Of a DNA stretch of 64,000 nt, positions 18,484 through 27,533 are shown piece after piece. The notes under the pieces are model-generated. The model worked only from the letters and a program-made list of their open reading frames with translations. It was not told the DNA's origin and did not search any database. Source of the stretch: Alkalibacterium pelagium (lineage in GTDB: Bacteria; Bacillota; Bacilli; Lactobacillales; Carnobacteriaceae_A); assembly GCF_900109325.1 (NCBI RefSeq), contig NZ_FNZU01000001.1, positions 62,001 through 126,000 on the forward strand, given 5' to 3'. Position numbers and translations under genes: made by a program. The stretch's first letter is position 1. Every line of letters starts with the position of its first letter.

Positions 18484-19785
18484 ATGAGAATGATCGACTT
18501 AATCGAGAAGAAACAGCACAGACAAGCGCTGACACAAGATGAAATAAAATGGATGATCGACCAGTACACGGCCGATGTTGTTCCTGATTACCAGATGAGC
18601 GCGATGGCTATGGCGATTTATTTTAATGGGATGAATGAAGATGAACGCAGTGCCCTGACAATGGCTATGGTTGAATCTGGGGACCAGATCGACTTGTCCG
18701 ACATCGAAGGCGTAAAAGTCGACAAGCATTCAACTGGTGGAGTAGGGGACACAACTACACTGGTCCTTGCCCCTCTTGTGGCCAGCGTAGGGGTTCCGGT
18801 AGCTAAAATGAGCGGACGCGGACTGGGACATACCGGCGGAACAATCGATAAGCTTGAAGCCATCCCAGGTTTTCATGTTGAACTGTCTCAGCAGGACTTC
18901 TCTGAACTGGTCAATAAAAACAAAGTGGCTGTAGTCGGGCAGTCAGGAAATCTGACACCGGCTGACAAGAAGCTATATGCCCTTCGTGATGTGACAGGGA
19001 CTGTAGAATCGATTCCTCTGATTGCAAGCTCAATAATGAGTAAAAAAATTGCCTCAGGTGCGGATGCGATCGTTCTGGATGTCAAAACTGGAGCAGGCGC
19101 ATTCATGAAAAATGTTGAGCAGGCAAAAGAACTGGCTGAAACTATGGTCAATATCGGAAAATCAGTTGGAAGACAGACGATGGCCGTCATTTCTGATATG
19201 AGTCAGCCACTTGGAAATGCAATCGGAAATGGTCTGGAAGTAAAAGAAGCAATCGATACGCTTAAAGGACAGGGACCGGAAGACCTGACTGAACTGTGTC
19301 TCGTTCTTGGAAGTCAGATGGCTTATTTAGGAGGAGCGGCAGACTCTCTTGAGGAAGCACGGACCCTACTGGAAGCAAACCTTAAAAACGGCAAAGCGCT
19401 TGAGGTCTTCAAGACGTTCGTTGAAGCTCAAGGTGGGGATGCTTCAGTAGCAGATGATCCTGACTCGGTTCTTCCAGTTGCTGCATACACTAAGGAAGTT
19501 TTAGCTGATCAGGATGGAGTTGTTTCTGAAATCATTGCTGATCAGATCGGAATTGCAGCGATGATGCTGGGTGCCGGACGTGAAACGAAAGAAAGTCAGA
19601 TCGACTTATCTGCAGGACTTTACCTTCATAAAAAAGTTGGAGATAAAGTCAGTGCGGGAGAGTCTATCGCTACCTTGTATTCCAACAAAGCAATCAGCGA
19701 TGAGGTTGGCGAGAGAGTTCTGACTAATGTCAAACTGTCAGACAGCGCAACTGAACCGACATTGGTGTATGACATCGTTCAGTAA
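18484..19785 (+). CDS. pdp: Pyrimidine-nucleoside phosphorylase
   Basis: 433 residues, the normal length. The family signature [16 protein letters not shown] is at about residues 110-125, preceded by the phosphate-binding [12 protein letters not shown]. It splits uridine, thymidine or deoxyuridine with phosphate to give a base and (deoxy)ribose 1-phosphate in the cytosol. Two in-frame ATGs (18484, 18490) are both possible; GGAG lies at 18470-18473. It stands alone here, not in a deo operon, and ends with a terminator. Confidence 0.95.
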   Translation: MRMIDLIEKKQHRQALTQDEIKWMIDQYTADVVPDYQMSAMAMAIYFNGMNEDERSALTMAMVESGDQIDLSDIEGVKVDKHSTGGVGDTTTLVLAPLVASVGVPVAKMSGRGLGHTGGTIDKLEAIPGFHVELSQQDFSELVNKNKVAVVGQSGNLTPADKKLYALRDVTGTVESIPLIASSIMSKKIASGADAIVLDVKTGAGAFMKNVEQAKELAETMVNIGKSVGRQTMAVISDMSQPLGNAIGNGLEVKEAIDTLKGQGPEDLTELCLVLGSQMAYLGGAADSLEEARTLLEANLKNGKALEVFKTFVEAQGGDASVADDPDSVLPVAAYTKEVLADQDGVVSEIIADQIGIAAMMLGAGRETKESQIDLSAGLYLHKKVGDKVSAGESIATLYSNKAISDEVGERVLTNVKLSDSATEPTLVYDIVQ

Positions 19786-19799
19786 ATAATGGGTGAGTG

Positions 19800-19833
19800 A
19801 AGCAGTCTTCTGTATCTTGAAGGCTGCTTTTTT
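19800..19833 (+). terminator. Terminator of pdp
   Basis: AGCAGtCTTC pairs with GAAGgCTGCT, loop of 8 bases, followed by six T. Confidence 0.85.
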
Positions 19834-19849
19834 AATAGCCGAAAAACTA

Positions 19850-19858
19850 TGCTATACT
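19850..19858 (+). promoter_or_regulatory. Extended -10 promoter of azlCD
   Basis: TGcTATACT, 36 bases before the azlC ATG, with no clear -35. It is the same extended -10 style as at rpiA and pncB. Confidence 0.5.
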
Positions 19859-19893
19859 ATTATAATATTTACATAGAAGTAGAGGTGCTGAAA

Positions 19894-20598
19894 ATGAGTA
19901 GAGATACGATTATGAGTGGTGTAAAAGCCAGTACACCCATTATGGCGAGCTATATTGCCTTGGGAATAGCCTGTGGAATCGTCCTATATGATGCCGGCTT
20001 TACGGTCGGACAGATCATGATGATGAGTCTGCTGGTTTACGCGGGAGCAGCCCAGTTCCTTGCGGCAAGCCTGGTGGTCATGGGTGCGTCTGTTCCGTCG
20101 GTTATCCTTATGGTTTTTTTCCTGAATCTGAGACATGTTCTGATGTCTGCCAGTATATCGAGCTTTGTCAAAGATAAGTCCTTACTTTATCTAGGACTCT
20201 TCGGTCATACCTTGTCTGATGAGTCCTTTGGCATCAACTACTCCAGGTTTCAGAATAATCAGTGGCACCCAAATGAGGCATTGGTGACCAGTCTGTCCAA
20301 CTACAGCACATGGATCGTCAGTACTATTATAGGTGGAGTGATTGGAAGTCAGTTTCCCATCAATACGCTCATCATGAACTATGCACTCATTGCTATGTTT
20401 CTGTGTATGATGGTGATGCAGTTCGTGTCTAAAGCACATATTGTGGCGGCAATTGCTTCAGTCGGCTTTACAGTCATTCTGACAGTGATTCTTCAGCACA
20501 ACATCGCACTGGTCATCGCGACAGTTTTAGCTTCATGCATAGGCTATATAGTTGAAAATAGAACCGATCGCATTAAAGGAGGAAACAGCCATGCTTGA
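19894..20598 (+). CDS. azlC: AzlC family branched-chain amino acid exporter, large subunit
   Basis: 234 residues, several membrane spans, with ASYIALGIACGIVLYDAGF and the AGAAQFLAASL and LNLRHVLMS motifs that mark AzlC. With AzlD it exports branched-chain amino acids and their toxic analogues across the membrane. I use the ATG at 19894 because AGAGGTG precedes it; the frame extends to an ATG at 19849 that would lie inside the promoter. Its end overlaps azlD by 8 bases. Confidence 0.93.
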   Translation: MSRDTIMSGVKASTPIMASYIALGIACGIVLYDAGFTVGQIMMMSLLVYAGAAQFLAASLVVMGASVPSVILMVFFLNLRHVLMSASISSFVKDKSLLYLGLFGHTLSDESFGINYSRFQNNQWHPNEALVTSLSNYSTWIVSTIIGGVIGSQFPINTLIMNYALIAMFLCMMVMQFVSKAHIVAAIASVGFTVILTVILQHNIALVIATVLASCIGYIVENRTDRIKGGNSHA

Positions 20599-20914
20599 AC
20601 ATCAAGTCGTACTAATAGCGGGAATGGCTGTCGTGACATTCATTCCACGCTTCTTTCCGCTGCTTCTGTTGAGTAAAAAAGAGATTTCACCTTCTTTAAG
20701 CCGCTGGATGTCCTTCATCCCGGTGTCTATTTTTGCGGCTCTTGTAGCCTCCGATGTGTTTTTCTGGGAGGAGTCTTTTAATCTGAATCCTGTCATGAAT
20801 ATAAAACTGCTGCCTTCTGTTCTTGTCATTTTACTGGCTATAAAAACTAGAAGTCTGCTCTGGTCTATGATTCTAGGAGTCAGTGCGATCACCTTGATGT
20901 GGCTTATCGTTTAG
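20591..20914 (+). CDS. azlD: AzlD family branched-chain amino acid exporter, small subunit
   Basis: 107 residues with four hydrophobic segments. FIPRFFPLLLLSKK near the N-terminus and IPVSIFAALVASDV are typical of AzlD. AAAGGAGG sits just before the ATG at 20591, inside azlC, so translation is coupled. It completes the AzlCD transporter. Confidence 0.92.
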   Translation: MLEHQVVLIAGMAVVTFIPRFFPLLLLSKKEISPSLSRWMSFIPVSIFAALVASDVFFWEESFNLNPVMNIKLLPSVLVILLAIKTRSLLWSMILGVSAITLMWLIV

Positions 20915-21167
20915 CGGCCCAACCGGGGAGGGACAAGGGACTGAATGTGTTCTAAGTCGTGTCTTGTGACAAACTGGGGAGAAAAAAGAGCTCGAGTGGG
21001 ATCTGAGGCAGACTCCAGACAATATCAACGCTTAGGCAACTGAACTTAAGCATTAAGAAGATTCTGACGTCTGTCAGAATCAACCTAATAAATCTCAGCC
21101 TGCTCAAAAGACCCCAGCCGACCTCGAACAAGTCTAAATCCAGAAAAGAGAGTAGGAGTTCTTGGTA
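20915..21167. other. Non-coding, hairpin-rich stretch of unknown type
   Basis: Between azlD and the terminator of the next minus-strand gene lie about 250 bases with no credible gene. They hold a perfect hairpin GATTCTGAC-gtct-GTCAGAATC (21060-21081), CTTAAgcaTTAAG (21046-21058), an ACAAG/CTTGT plus GACT/AGTC stem-loop around 20932-20967, and a GAGT/ACTC arm around 20994-21015. A 75-codon minus-strand frame crosses it without a ribosome binding site. It could be a structured RNA, a repeat-family element or decayed DNA. Confidence 0.5.
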
Positions 21168-21218
21168 CATAAAAAGCACAGTTTAGGGGAGAGAAGTCAA
21201 TCACCCAAGCTGTGCTTT
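21168..21218 (-). terminator. Terminator of the HEYGH protein gene
   Basis: On the minus strand AAAGCACAG (21218-21210) pairs with CTGTGCTTT (21181-21173), followed by TTAT. The loop is about 28 bases. Confidence 0.7.
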
Positions 21219-21232
21219 AAGTATGCTTTAAA

Positions 21233-21733
21233 TTAATGTCTGATCGATGGCCGTCCAAGTACTTTTTCCCCCAGATTGTTAGCCCACCGCTCTGTCCATA
21301 ATGAAGAATACGGAATCCCGTATTCTTTTCGTAATTGCTTGTAGCGATTCAGTCGGGACCAGCCCAATGAAGTGATGCCCACTGTGAAGAGGTAGAGCGG
21401 ACCAAGAATGAGCGACTGATAGGTGTGGCCATATTCATGAACTGACATGCGTTCGCATTGGTCAGTCAGACGAAGCTGGTTCCCATTATATCTTCGGAGA
21501 AGTCGACTATGTTTGTCGTTGGGCGTGAAAATGAACAGGCCCAGCGATATGCCGTTCAATGTTGACCATTTTGTACGGATGCTGCCATGAAAACGGTCAT
21601 GAGGGCATCGGAAATGAATTAGAAATAGAATGAAACCAAGAGTGCTCTGAAGAAGCCCCCATGTGCACTGTAAAACAATATAGATCAGCTGCCATAATCC
21701 AAAGTGAAAGAAGTTGTTTTTCCTGTCTGCCAT
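21233..21733 (-). CDS. Small membrane protein with HEYGH motif, function unknown
   Basis: 166 residues. One strongly hydrophobic N-terminal segment (about 12-42) is followed by a soluble stretch, then SVHEYGHTYQSLILGPLYLF, where His99-Glu100-x-x-His103 has the HExxH form of zinc metallopeptidases, leading into a second hydrophobic segment. WTERWANNLG near the C-terminus offers a further conserved-looking Glu. I do not recognise a named family with certainty. The length is short for a peptidase, so activity is only a possibility. It lies 72 bases after fni on the same strand, beyond fni's own terminator, so it probably has its own promoter. A GGAAAGGTG ribosome binding site is present. Confidence 0.75.
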   Translation of the reverse strand: MADRKNNFFHFGLWQLIYIVLQCTWGLLQSTLGFILFLIHFRCPHDRFHGSIRTKWSTLNGISLGLFIFTPNDKHSRLLRRYNGNQLRLTDQCERMSVHEYGHTYQSLILGPLYLFTVGITSLGWSRLNRYKQLRKEYGIPYSSLWTERWANNLGEKVLGRPSIRH

Positions 21734-21789
21734 TAGATCACCTTTCCTTAACTTAGGTTACTAAATTTCATAGCACATCTCAGATGATA

Positions 21790-21820
21790 TGAAAAAACTT
21801 CCCGTTTAGGTACGGGAAGC
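21790..21820 (-). terminator. Terminator of the mevalonate operon
   Basis: On the minus strand CTTCCCGT pairs with ACGGGAAG, followed by six T. The fni stop codon TAA sits in the hairpin loop and the 5' arm is coding, so the terminator begins inside the gene. Confidence 0.88.
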
Positions 21821-22858
21821 ATATTTCTGGATTGAGATGTTTCTTGCATGACACCATTGCGCAGTCTTGCCAGAGATGATGACATCAGTTTTCCTTAAGT
21901 CAGTTACTGTTTTGGCCCCCAAGAGCGTCATGATATGCGCCAGTTCAGTCTTCCACTGACTGATCGTTTCAATGGCCTGGTCCACGTCTTTGAGTGCCAT
22001 ATGCATGAATTGGCTTGACAGTCCGTTGAGTGATGCACCGAGTGACAGGGCTTTGACCATTTCCATCGGACGACGAATACCGCCGGAGGCAATGACGTGG
22101 GCATTCACTATGCTATCTCCCGCTTCTAATAATGACACCGCGGTTGTCTGACCCCATTCTTCCAGATCATCCAGTTTAAAATCTTTGCGACGGAAATTTT
22201 CGATCTGTGCAAAATTGGTTCCACCCTGACCACTGATATCGATCAGCTTTACACCAATAGATTCCAGTGAACGGATGGTTTCTCGACTCATGCCGAAGCC
22301 GACTTCTTTAGCTATGACGGGCACATCAAGTCCATTTACTATGGATTCAACATTGTCCAGCCATCCTTTAAATTCGCGGTCACCTTCCGGCATGACAATT
22401 TCCTGAGGCGCATTGATATGAATCTGAAATGCATCAGCGTCCAGCATATCCACGACTTTTTTTGCATTTTCCAGTCCATGTCCAGCTCCTAGATTAGCAA
22501 ATACCAGGCCATCAGGATTAACTTTACGAACGATCTTAAATGACTCTTCCTGTTCAGGATCCTTTAAAGCGGCACTCACTGAGCCGGTAGCCATAGCCAG
22601 ACCTGTTTCACGTGCAATGATGGCCAGTTTCTCATTTACTTTTCCGGTCCATTCGCTTCCTCCAGTCATAGCGTTGATGAAGAAGGGGACAGAAAAGTTG
22701 AGTCCTTCTAGAGAAACGGACAGATCGACATCGGAGACATCCATTTCTGGAAAAGAATGATGGACAAAAGAAATATCTTTAAAAGACGAGACTTGTCCGT
22801 CATAGAATTTTTCTGACAACGAAACATGTTCGTTTTTTCTGTTATTTGATTTAGGCAT
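21806..22858 (-). CDS. fni: Type 2 isopentenyl-diphosphate delta-isomerase
   Basis: 350 residues. An FMN-dependent TIM-barrel enzyme that interconverts isopentenyl and dimethylallyl diphosphate. Seen are FFINAMTGGSEW, ANLGAGHGLENA, the FMN-binding IDISGQGGTNFA (about residue 208) and VIASGGIRRPMEMVKALSLG (phosphate-binding). It is the last gene of the mevalonate operon; the gap to the preceding kinase gene is 12 bases. Confidence 0.95.
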   Translation of the reverse strand: MPKSNNRKNEHVSLSEKFYDGQVSSFKDISFVHHSFPEMDVSDVDLSVSLEGLNFSVPFFINAMTGGSEWTGKVNEKLAIIARETGLAMATGSVSAALKDPEQEESFKIVRKVNPDGLVFANLGAGHGLENAKKVVDMLDADAFQIHINAPQEIVMPEGDREFKGWLDNVESIVNGLDVPVIAKEVGFGMSRETIRSLESIGVKLIDISGQGGTNFAQIENFRRKDFKLDDLEEWGQTTAVSLLEAGDSIVNAHVIASGGIRRPMEMVKALSLGASLNGLSSQFMHMALKDVDQAIETISQWKTELAHIMTLLGAKTVTDLRKTDVIISGKTAQWCHARNISIQKYASRT

Positions 22859-22870
22859 AAGGTCACTCCA

Positions 22871-23959
22871 TTAAGTCAGTATAGTTGGCTCATGATAAAC
22901 AGCCAGTGAAAGTGGGGTGATCCCCTCTTTTTTCCATTCGGACAAAAGAGGTTGAGGATCCATTTCATCAGGTAAAAAGGCGATACCGCAGTCACCACCG
23001 CCAGCTCCGGAAATTTTGCCAGTAGCCTGATGTGCATCGGCTGTCTGAAGCAGTTTTTCTAGAAGAGGTGTGACATATACACGTTTCTGGAAAGCCGTCA
23101 TTGCATATAGAATGTCCTGGTTCCGGGAGAGGGCTGCAAGAAACCCTTCCTGATTCTGTTTTTTGATGGCATCGATCAGATCGGTTACACAGTGCCTGCT
23201 TTCTTCGAGGAATCGAGTGTAAGTCAGTGCATCATCTGAACGGGAAACCGTTTTGACCAGGTTTTCAGTGGACGCGGGTGCTCCTGTCCAGCCTACAAGG
23301 AAGTGTAAGTTATTGATGGGTGGCAGGGACTCGATCATCAGATCAGGCCAGTGTCGCTCGACTGATTCTCTCGTACTGAGAGAATCAAGCATATCGTAAA
23401 CAGGCTGACTGCTGAAACGGGTATAGGCTATCCACCCTGTAAAGCTGGCTGCAGCGAGATCTCCGAAGGATCCTCTGCTTCCCAAAGATAGATGGGAGAG
23501 ACAGGCGAGCTTATAAATCTGTAAAGGGTCCAACTCCAATGCGTATGCTCGAGTAACGGCCTGGATGAGAGCGACTGTTACTGCACCGCTGGACCCTAGC
23601 CCATATTTCAGGCCATCGCTGCTGACCATTTCACTTGTTACATAGATATCGAGAGGAGCAAGCTTGATGCCGCAGTCATGAAGATATCGTGATAGTGCTG
23701 TCAGAGTTGCTGTTATGATAGACGCTCTCTGATCCGGTTCCTCCAGGATGACCTCATGATCACGGATAATCCAGCCTAACGGTTCATTTGAAAGAACAGA
23801 GGAGTGGATCGTCCCTGTCTCTTTTCTTGCAGGTGAAACTGAAACAGTAATGAACCGGTCAACAGCAGCGACGACTGCGGGATACCCAGGTTCGACGACT
23901 GCATATTCACCGGCTATAAAGAGTTTTCCAGGAGCTTTAGCTTCTGCTTTTTGCAGCAT
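22871..23959 (-). CDS. mvaK2: Phosphomevalonate kinase
   Basis: 362 residues of the GHMP kinase superfamily. The N-terminus KAPGKLFIAGEYAVVEPGYPA is typical. The ATP-binding loop is KYGLGSSGAVTVALIQA (about residue 107), and the C-terminal GHMP motif is ATGKISGAGGGDCGIAF. It phosphorylates mevalonate 5-phosphate. I start at 23959, after GGAGG; the frame runs further upstream, into the end of mvaD, without a ribosome binding site. Order and spacing show it is third in the operon. Confidence 0.94.
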   Translation of the reverse strand: MLQKAEAKAPGKLFIAGEYAVVEPGYPAVVAAVDRFITVSVSPARKETGTIHSSVLSNEPLGWIIRDHEVILEEPDQRASIITATLTALSRYLHDCGIKLAPLDIYVTSEMVSSDGLKYGLGSSGAVTVALIQAVTRAYALELDPLQIYKLACLSHLSLGSRGSFGDLAAASFTGWIAYTRFSSQPVYDMLDSLSTRESVERHWPDLMIESLPPINNLHFLVGWTGAPASTENLVKTVSRSDDALTYTRFLEESRHCVTDLIDAIKKQNQEGFLAALSRNQDILYAMTAFQKRVYVTPLLEKLLQTADAHQATGKISGAGGGDCGIAFLPDEMDPQPLLSEWKKEGITPLSLAVYHEPTILT

Positions 23960-23996
23960 GAATCTTTTCCTCCAGTAATATAGATGATAACAGGAA

Positions 23997-24965
23997 TCAG
24001 TTGAGAAGATGCAGGCCTGGACCTGGTTTGGCAGCAATCAGCTGTTCATCGCCAAATGTTTTAGACAGTTCCTGTTTTAAAGCAGACAAGTCTGACTGTC
24101 TGCAGATGATTTTTACATTCGGGCCTGCATCCATTGTGAAGTAGGCTGTATAGCCCAACTTTCTTAATGCACGGACAGCATCCATTGCTTTCATGCTTTC
24201 AGCTGTCCAGTAAGTAAAGGGAGGAGAAGCGCCCAATGTTGTTGCATGCATCTTAAGCGCATTCCGTTCGGCAATCTGACCGACCTGCTCAATATCACGG
24301 TCGGAAACAGCCTGCTTCATGGCAGACAAATCAGCGTCCAGTGAATTCAGCCACCCGTCGTAGAAGGGAGATGTCTCGACTGTCCGTTTCATTCCGTCCC
24401 GGCTTGAGACATCTTTTTTAGCATCGTTGACAATAATGAACAGCATACCGATATCCCATTGGGCGTCATCAACTGGAACAGCGTAAGAAGAATCGTGATC
24501 ATGCCCTTTGATCCATTCAGCAAATCCACCGAATATACTTCTAGAGGCTGAACCGGATCCTATGCGTGCAAGCTTGGATAATTCTTGATCAGATAAATCT
24601 AGTCCGGCTGCCTGACTTGCTGCACCGGCAAGAGCCGCGAGACCAGATGCTGAGGAAGCCAGTCCAGCTGCAGTTGGTACATGATTGATGCTTTCAATAC
24701 GTGCTTTAGATTCGAGCCCTGCGAGTGTCCTTACTTCATCCAGAACTCTCTGAACCTTGCTTAATGTTCGGGCATCCTGCTTATCTCCATCAAGGATGAG
24801 TTCATCTTCAGTCAGTGCATCATCAAATGTTACAGAAGTATCTGTATAAAACGCATCTAATGTGAGTGACAGAGAGTTATTTTTAGGAATGATCAGGTCT
24901 TCATTCTCTTTTCCCCAGTATTTAATCAGGGCGATGTTTGTGTGTGCACGTACCCATTTATTCAT
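23997..24965 (-). CDS. mvaD: Diphosphomevalonate decarboxylase
   Basis: 322 residues, GHMP fold. NIALIKYWGKEN at the N-terminus, then the phosphate loop TAAGLASSASGLAALA (about residues 98-113), SGSASRSIFGGF with the catalytic residues, and FTMDAGPNVKII near the C-terminus. It decarboxylates mevalonate 5-diphosphate to isopentenyl diphosphate using ATP. It overlaps mvaK1 by 8 bases. Confidence 0.96.
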   Translation of the reverse strand: MNKWVRAHTNIALIKYWGKENEDLIIPKNNSLSLTLDAFYTDTSVTFDDALTEDELILDGDKQDARTLSKVQRVLDEVRTLAGLESKARIESINHVPTAAGLASSASGLAALAGAASQAAGLDLSDQELSKLARIGSGSASRSIFGGFAEWIKGHDHDSSYAVPVDDAQWDIGMLFIIVNDAKKDVSSRDGMKRTVETSPFYDGWLNSLDADLSAMKQAVSDRDIEQVGQIAERNALKMHATTLGASPPFTYWTAESMKAMDAVRALRKLGYTAYFTMDAGPNVKIICRQSDLSALKQELSKTFGDEQLIAAKPGPGLHLLN

Positions 24966-25911
24966 TGCTATTCTCTCCTAATGCATGGATCCAGGTTTCG
25001 ACTGCTCCGTTCTCCATCAGTTTATGTGCGATCAGTTTAGCCTGCTTAGCTGTACGAGCCAGTGCGATCATACATCCACCACGACCGCCACCCGTCAGTT
25101 TTGCTCCCAGGGCATGATTCTTTATAGCGGTGTCTACCAGATGATCGAGTCGGTCATTGCTCACATTGATCTGCTTGAGGCAGTCATGGGAAAGCGTCAG
25201 CAGTTCACCAAGGCGCTCAACATGATCATCTTGAATGGCCAGCCTTGCTTCTTCCGTCAGATGACCGATTTTCTTTATGATCGTCAGTGTTTGATGCGAT
25301 GCCCGTTCCATCTGTCTCGCAACATCTCTGACTGCTTTCTTGGTCTGACCTTTCATGCCGGTGTCTGCAGCGATGAGGTAGCCTGAGACATGCAGAGGGA
25401 TCGAGGCAAAGTGACTGTCTTTTTTATAGTAAATAGGAGATGCACTGCTGGTAACACGTGCATCCAGGCCACTCGGGTTTCCATGAGCGATCTTTTCAGA
25501 AATTTCAACATAATTCAGTAAAGTATTATGAGCAATATCTCTTTCGAAATAGGCAAATAAAGCACGAACAAGTGCCGTTGCCACCGCTGCACTGGATCCC
25601 ATCCCTCTTTCAGGCGGGATCAGGCTGGATATGGATATGCTCAGACCATCAACAGGCTGATTCAGATCACTGCAGATCGACTGGATCAGACTTTTTAAGT
25701 TCTTAAGTGAATCAGGGACTGTTTGTAAAAGACCCTGGTAATAACTGGAAGATATGACACTCTCTCCGTTGATTTTTTCTATAATGACCTCAACTGGAGT
25801 GGCCAGAAAGGGCATGGCAATAGCCGGTTCATTGTAGACGACAGCATGCTCGCCAATAAGAATGATTTTTCCATGTGCAGTACCGACTGCCTGATCTGAT
25901 AGGGTCTTCAT
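24958..25911 (-). CDS. mvaK1: Mevalonate kinase
   Basis: 317 residues, GHMP fold. GKIILIGEHAVVYNEPAIA is the N-terminal signature, PPERGMGSSAAVATALV the ATP loop (about residues 98-114), and KLTGGGRGGCMIAL the C-terminal motif. It makes mevalonate 5-phosphate, the first of three phosphorylation steps. First gene of the operon, with its own promoter upstream. HMG-CoA synthase and reductase are not in this window. Confidence 0.95.
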   Translation of the reverse strand: MKTLSDQAVGTAHGKIILIGEHAVVYNEPAIAMPFLATPVEVIIEKINGESVISSSYYQGLLQTVPDSLKNLKSLIQSICSDLNQPVDGLSISISSLIPPERGMGSSAAVATALVRALFAYFERDIAHNTLLNYVEISEKIAHGNPSGLDARVTSSASPIYYKKDSHFASIPLHVSGYLIAADTGMKGQTKKAVRDVARQMERASHQTLTIIKKIGHLTEEARLAIQDDHVERLGELLTLSHDCLKQINVSNDRLDHLVDTAIKNHALGAKLTGGGRGGCMIALARTAKQAKLIAHKLMENGAVETWIHALGENSNE

Positions 25912-25962
25912 GAATTCACCTCGGTTGTTCTAGTAGGATTGATCTTATTTATCTTAACTTAT

Positions 25963-25993
25963 ATTATACAAAAACACTAATTTATCATAACAA
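25963..25993 (-). promoter_or_regulatory. Promoter of the mevalonate operon
   Basis: Minus-strand TTGTTA (25993-25988), a 19-base spacer and a perfect TATAAT (25968-25963). The spacer is longer than ideal. The start would be about 45 bases before the mvaK1 ATG. Confidence 0.55.
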
Positions 25994-26050
25994 GTGATCT
26001 TTAAAATTAATTAAAGTTTTAATTTAGGCTTTAAAATAAAAACAGTGATA

Positions 26051-26080
26051 TTGTGAAGAGGCCTGAACATTTGGTAAACT
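26051..26080 (+). promoter_or_regulatory. Promoter of coaA
   Basis: TTGTGA (26051-26056), an 18-base spacer and TAAACT (26075-26080), 36 bases before the coaA ATG. Confidence 0.5.
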
Positions 26081-26115
26081 AGGAGAGATTATTAGCATAG
26101 AGCGGAGGGAACCGG

Positions 26116-27039
26116 ATGAGAGAATCCGATTCGTTTTATATCATTAACAGAGAAGAATGGAAAAAACTGAACAACCATACGGAGATTTCTCTATCAGATC
26201 AGGAAGTGGAATCACTGAGATCATTGAATGACCAGGTGTCTGTCAAAGACGTGAAAGAAATATACCTGCCCATTCTTCAAATTTTGCATCAGTATCTGAA
26301 GCATTATCATAAAAGACAGAAAGAAATTAAAAAAATCCTGAATCGACCAGAGTCAAAAGAGCCGTATGTAATTGGTATTGCCGGAAGTGTGGCAGTTGGA
26401 AAAAGCACACTGGCTCGTTTTCTTCAGACCATGATGGCCAGGGCCTATCCGAATAAGAAAGTTGACCTGATTACGACTGATGGGTTCTTGTATCCGAATG
26501 AAGTCCTTCAGGAAAGAAACCTGCTTAATCGTAAAGGCTTCCCTGAAAGTTATGACATGCACAGGCTTATTTCATTCATGGGAGATGTAAAGAGCGGACG
26601 TCGGAATATTAAAGTCCCACTGTATTCACATAAGTTATACAATATCGTTCCTGATCAGTTTGAAACTATTGACCAGCCGGATATCCTTATTGTAGAAGGA
26701 ATTAACGTCCTTCAGCTTCCTGCCAATGAAAAAATATTTGTGAGCGATTTCTTTGATTTCAGTTTTTATGTGGATGCTGAACCTGATCGTATCGAAAAAT
26801 GGTACCTCGAACGTTTCGGTCTTCTTTTACAGACTGCCTTTAAGGATCCAAGCAACTACTATTATCCATACGCGGTAGGGGACAGAAAAGAGGCGTTTAT
26901 AATGGCGAAGAATGTCTGGCGTACCATTAATTTGAAGAATCTGCAGGAATATATTCTTCCAACACGTTTTAGAGCCGACATGATTATTCACAAAACCACT
27001 GATCATTTTATAGATCAGCTGCTTCTTAAGAAACATTAA
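26116..27039 (+). CDS. coaA: Pantothenate kinase, type I
   Basis: 307 residues, the usual length for the type I (CoaA) enzyme. Walker A is GIAGSVAVGKSTLARFL (about residue 88), followed by TTDGFLYPN, KGFPESYDM and DILIVEGINVLQ, all standard CoaA motifs. It phosphorylates pantothenate as the first step of coenzyme A synthesis. GGAGGGAACCGG precedes the ATG. A small lipoprotein gene follows after 22 bases. Confidence 0.96.
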   Translation: MRESDSFYIINREEWKKLNNHTEISLSDQEVESLRSLNDQVSVKDVKEIYLPILQILHQYLKHYHKRQKEIKKILNRPESKEPYVIGIAGSVAVGKSTLARFLQTMMARAYPNKKVDLITTDGFLYPNEVLQERNLLNRKGFPESYDMHRLISFMGDVKSGRRNIKVPLYSHKLYNIVPDQFETIDQPDILIVEGINVLQLPANEKIFVSDFFDFSFYVDAEPDRIEKWYLERFGLLLQTAFKDPSNYYYPYAVGDRKEAFIMAKNVWRTINLKNLQEYILPTRFRADMIIHKTTDHFIDQLLLKKH

Positions 27040-27061
27040 GTCAAGCGAAAGAAGGGATGAA

Positions 27062-27385
27062 ATGAAGAAAATAGCAGCCTTTATGGCTCTTTTCATCATC
27101 GTTTCAGCAGGATGCAGGGCACAGGATACAGGTGATCCAGCTGACAGGGAAGAACCGTCTGTATTTTCAGGCACAGTAATTCGAGTAGCAGAAGATGGCA
27201 CGTTGATTATCGAGCCGGATGAAGGAGAAGAAATTCGACAATCGGGTACTGAAGTTTCTATCAATCCAGGAGATAATCAGAACTTCGAACTGGGGGATCA
27301 GGTAATGGTTACTCATGAAGGGCCAGTTATGGAGAGTCATCCTCTTCAAGTTCATCTGATTTCGATCGAGAGATCTGAAGATTAA
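27062..27385 (+). CDS. Small lipoprotein, DUF3221-like
   Basis: 107 residues. A lipoprotein signal peptide ends in VSAGC (Cys about 18). The rest is a single small beta-rich domain with FSGTVIRVAEDGTLIIEPDE and LGDQVMVTHEGPVMES, the pattern of the DUF3221 family of OB-like lipoproteins. Function unknown. It should be anchored outside the membrane. It shares the coaA transcript, but that pairing may be accidental. Confidence 0.78.
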   Translation: MKKIAAFMALFIIVSAGCRAQDTGDPADREEPSVFSGTVIRVAEDGTLIIEPDEGEEIRQSGTEVSINPGDNQNFELGDQVMVTHEGPVMESHPLQVHLISIERSED

Positions 27386-27533
27386 TAAAAAAATATTAGA
27401 TAAGCATCGAGCTGTCTTTCCTTTAAAATCGACAATTATGTGAACTCTCTCTTATTTCTCTGATTAGATCTTTCCAGATGTATAAATAGTAAGCTTTCTG
27501 TATTATACTGGATATACTAAAGGAGACGATTTT

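Noticed and set aside
20952-21179. 75-codon frame on the minus strand in the hairpin-rich gap
   Set aside because: No ribosome binding site, its 5' end lies in a terminator, and the composition reflects hairpin arms. I treat the stretch as non-coding.
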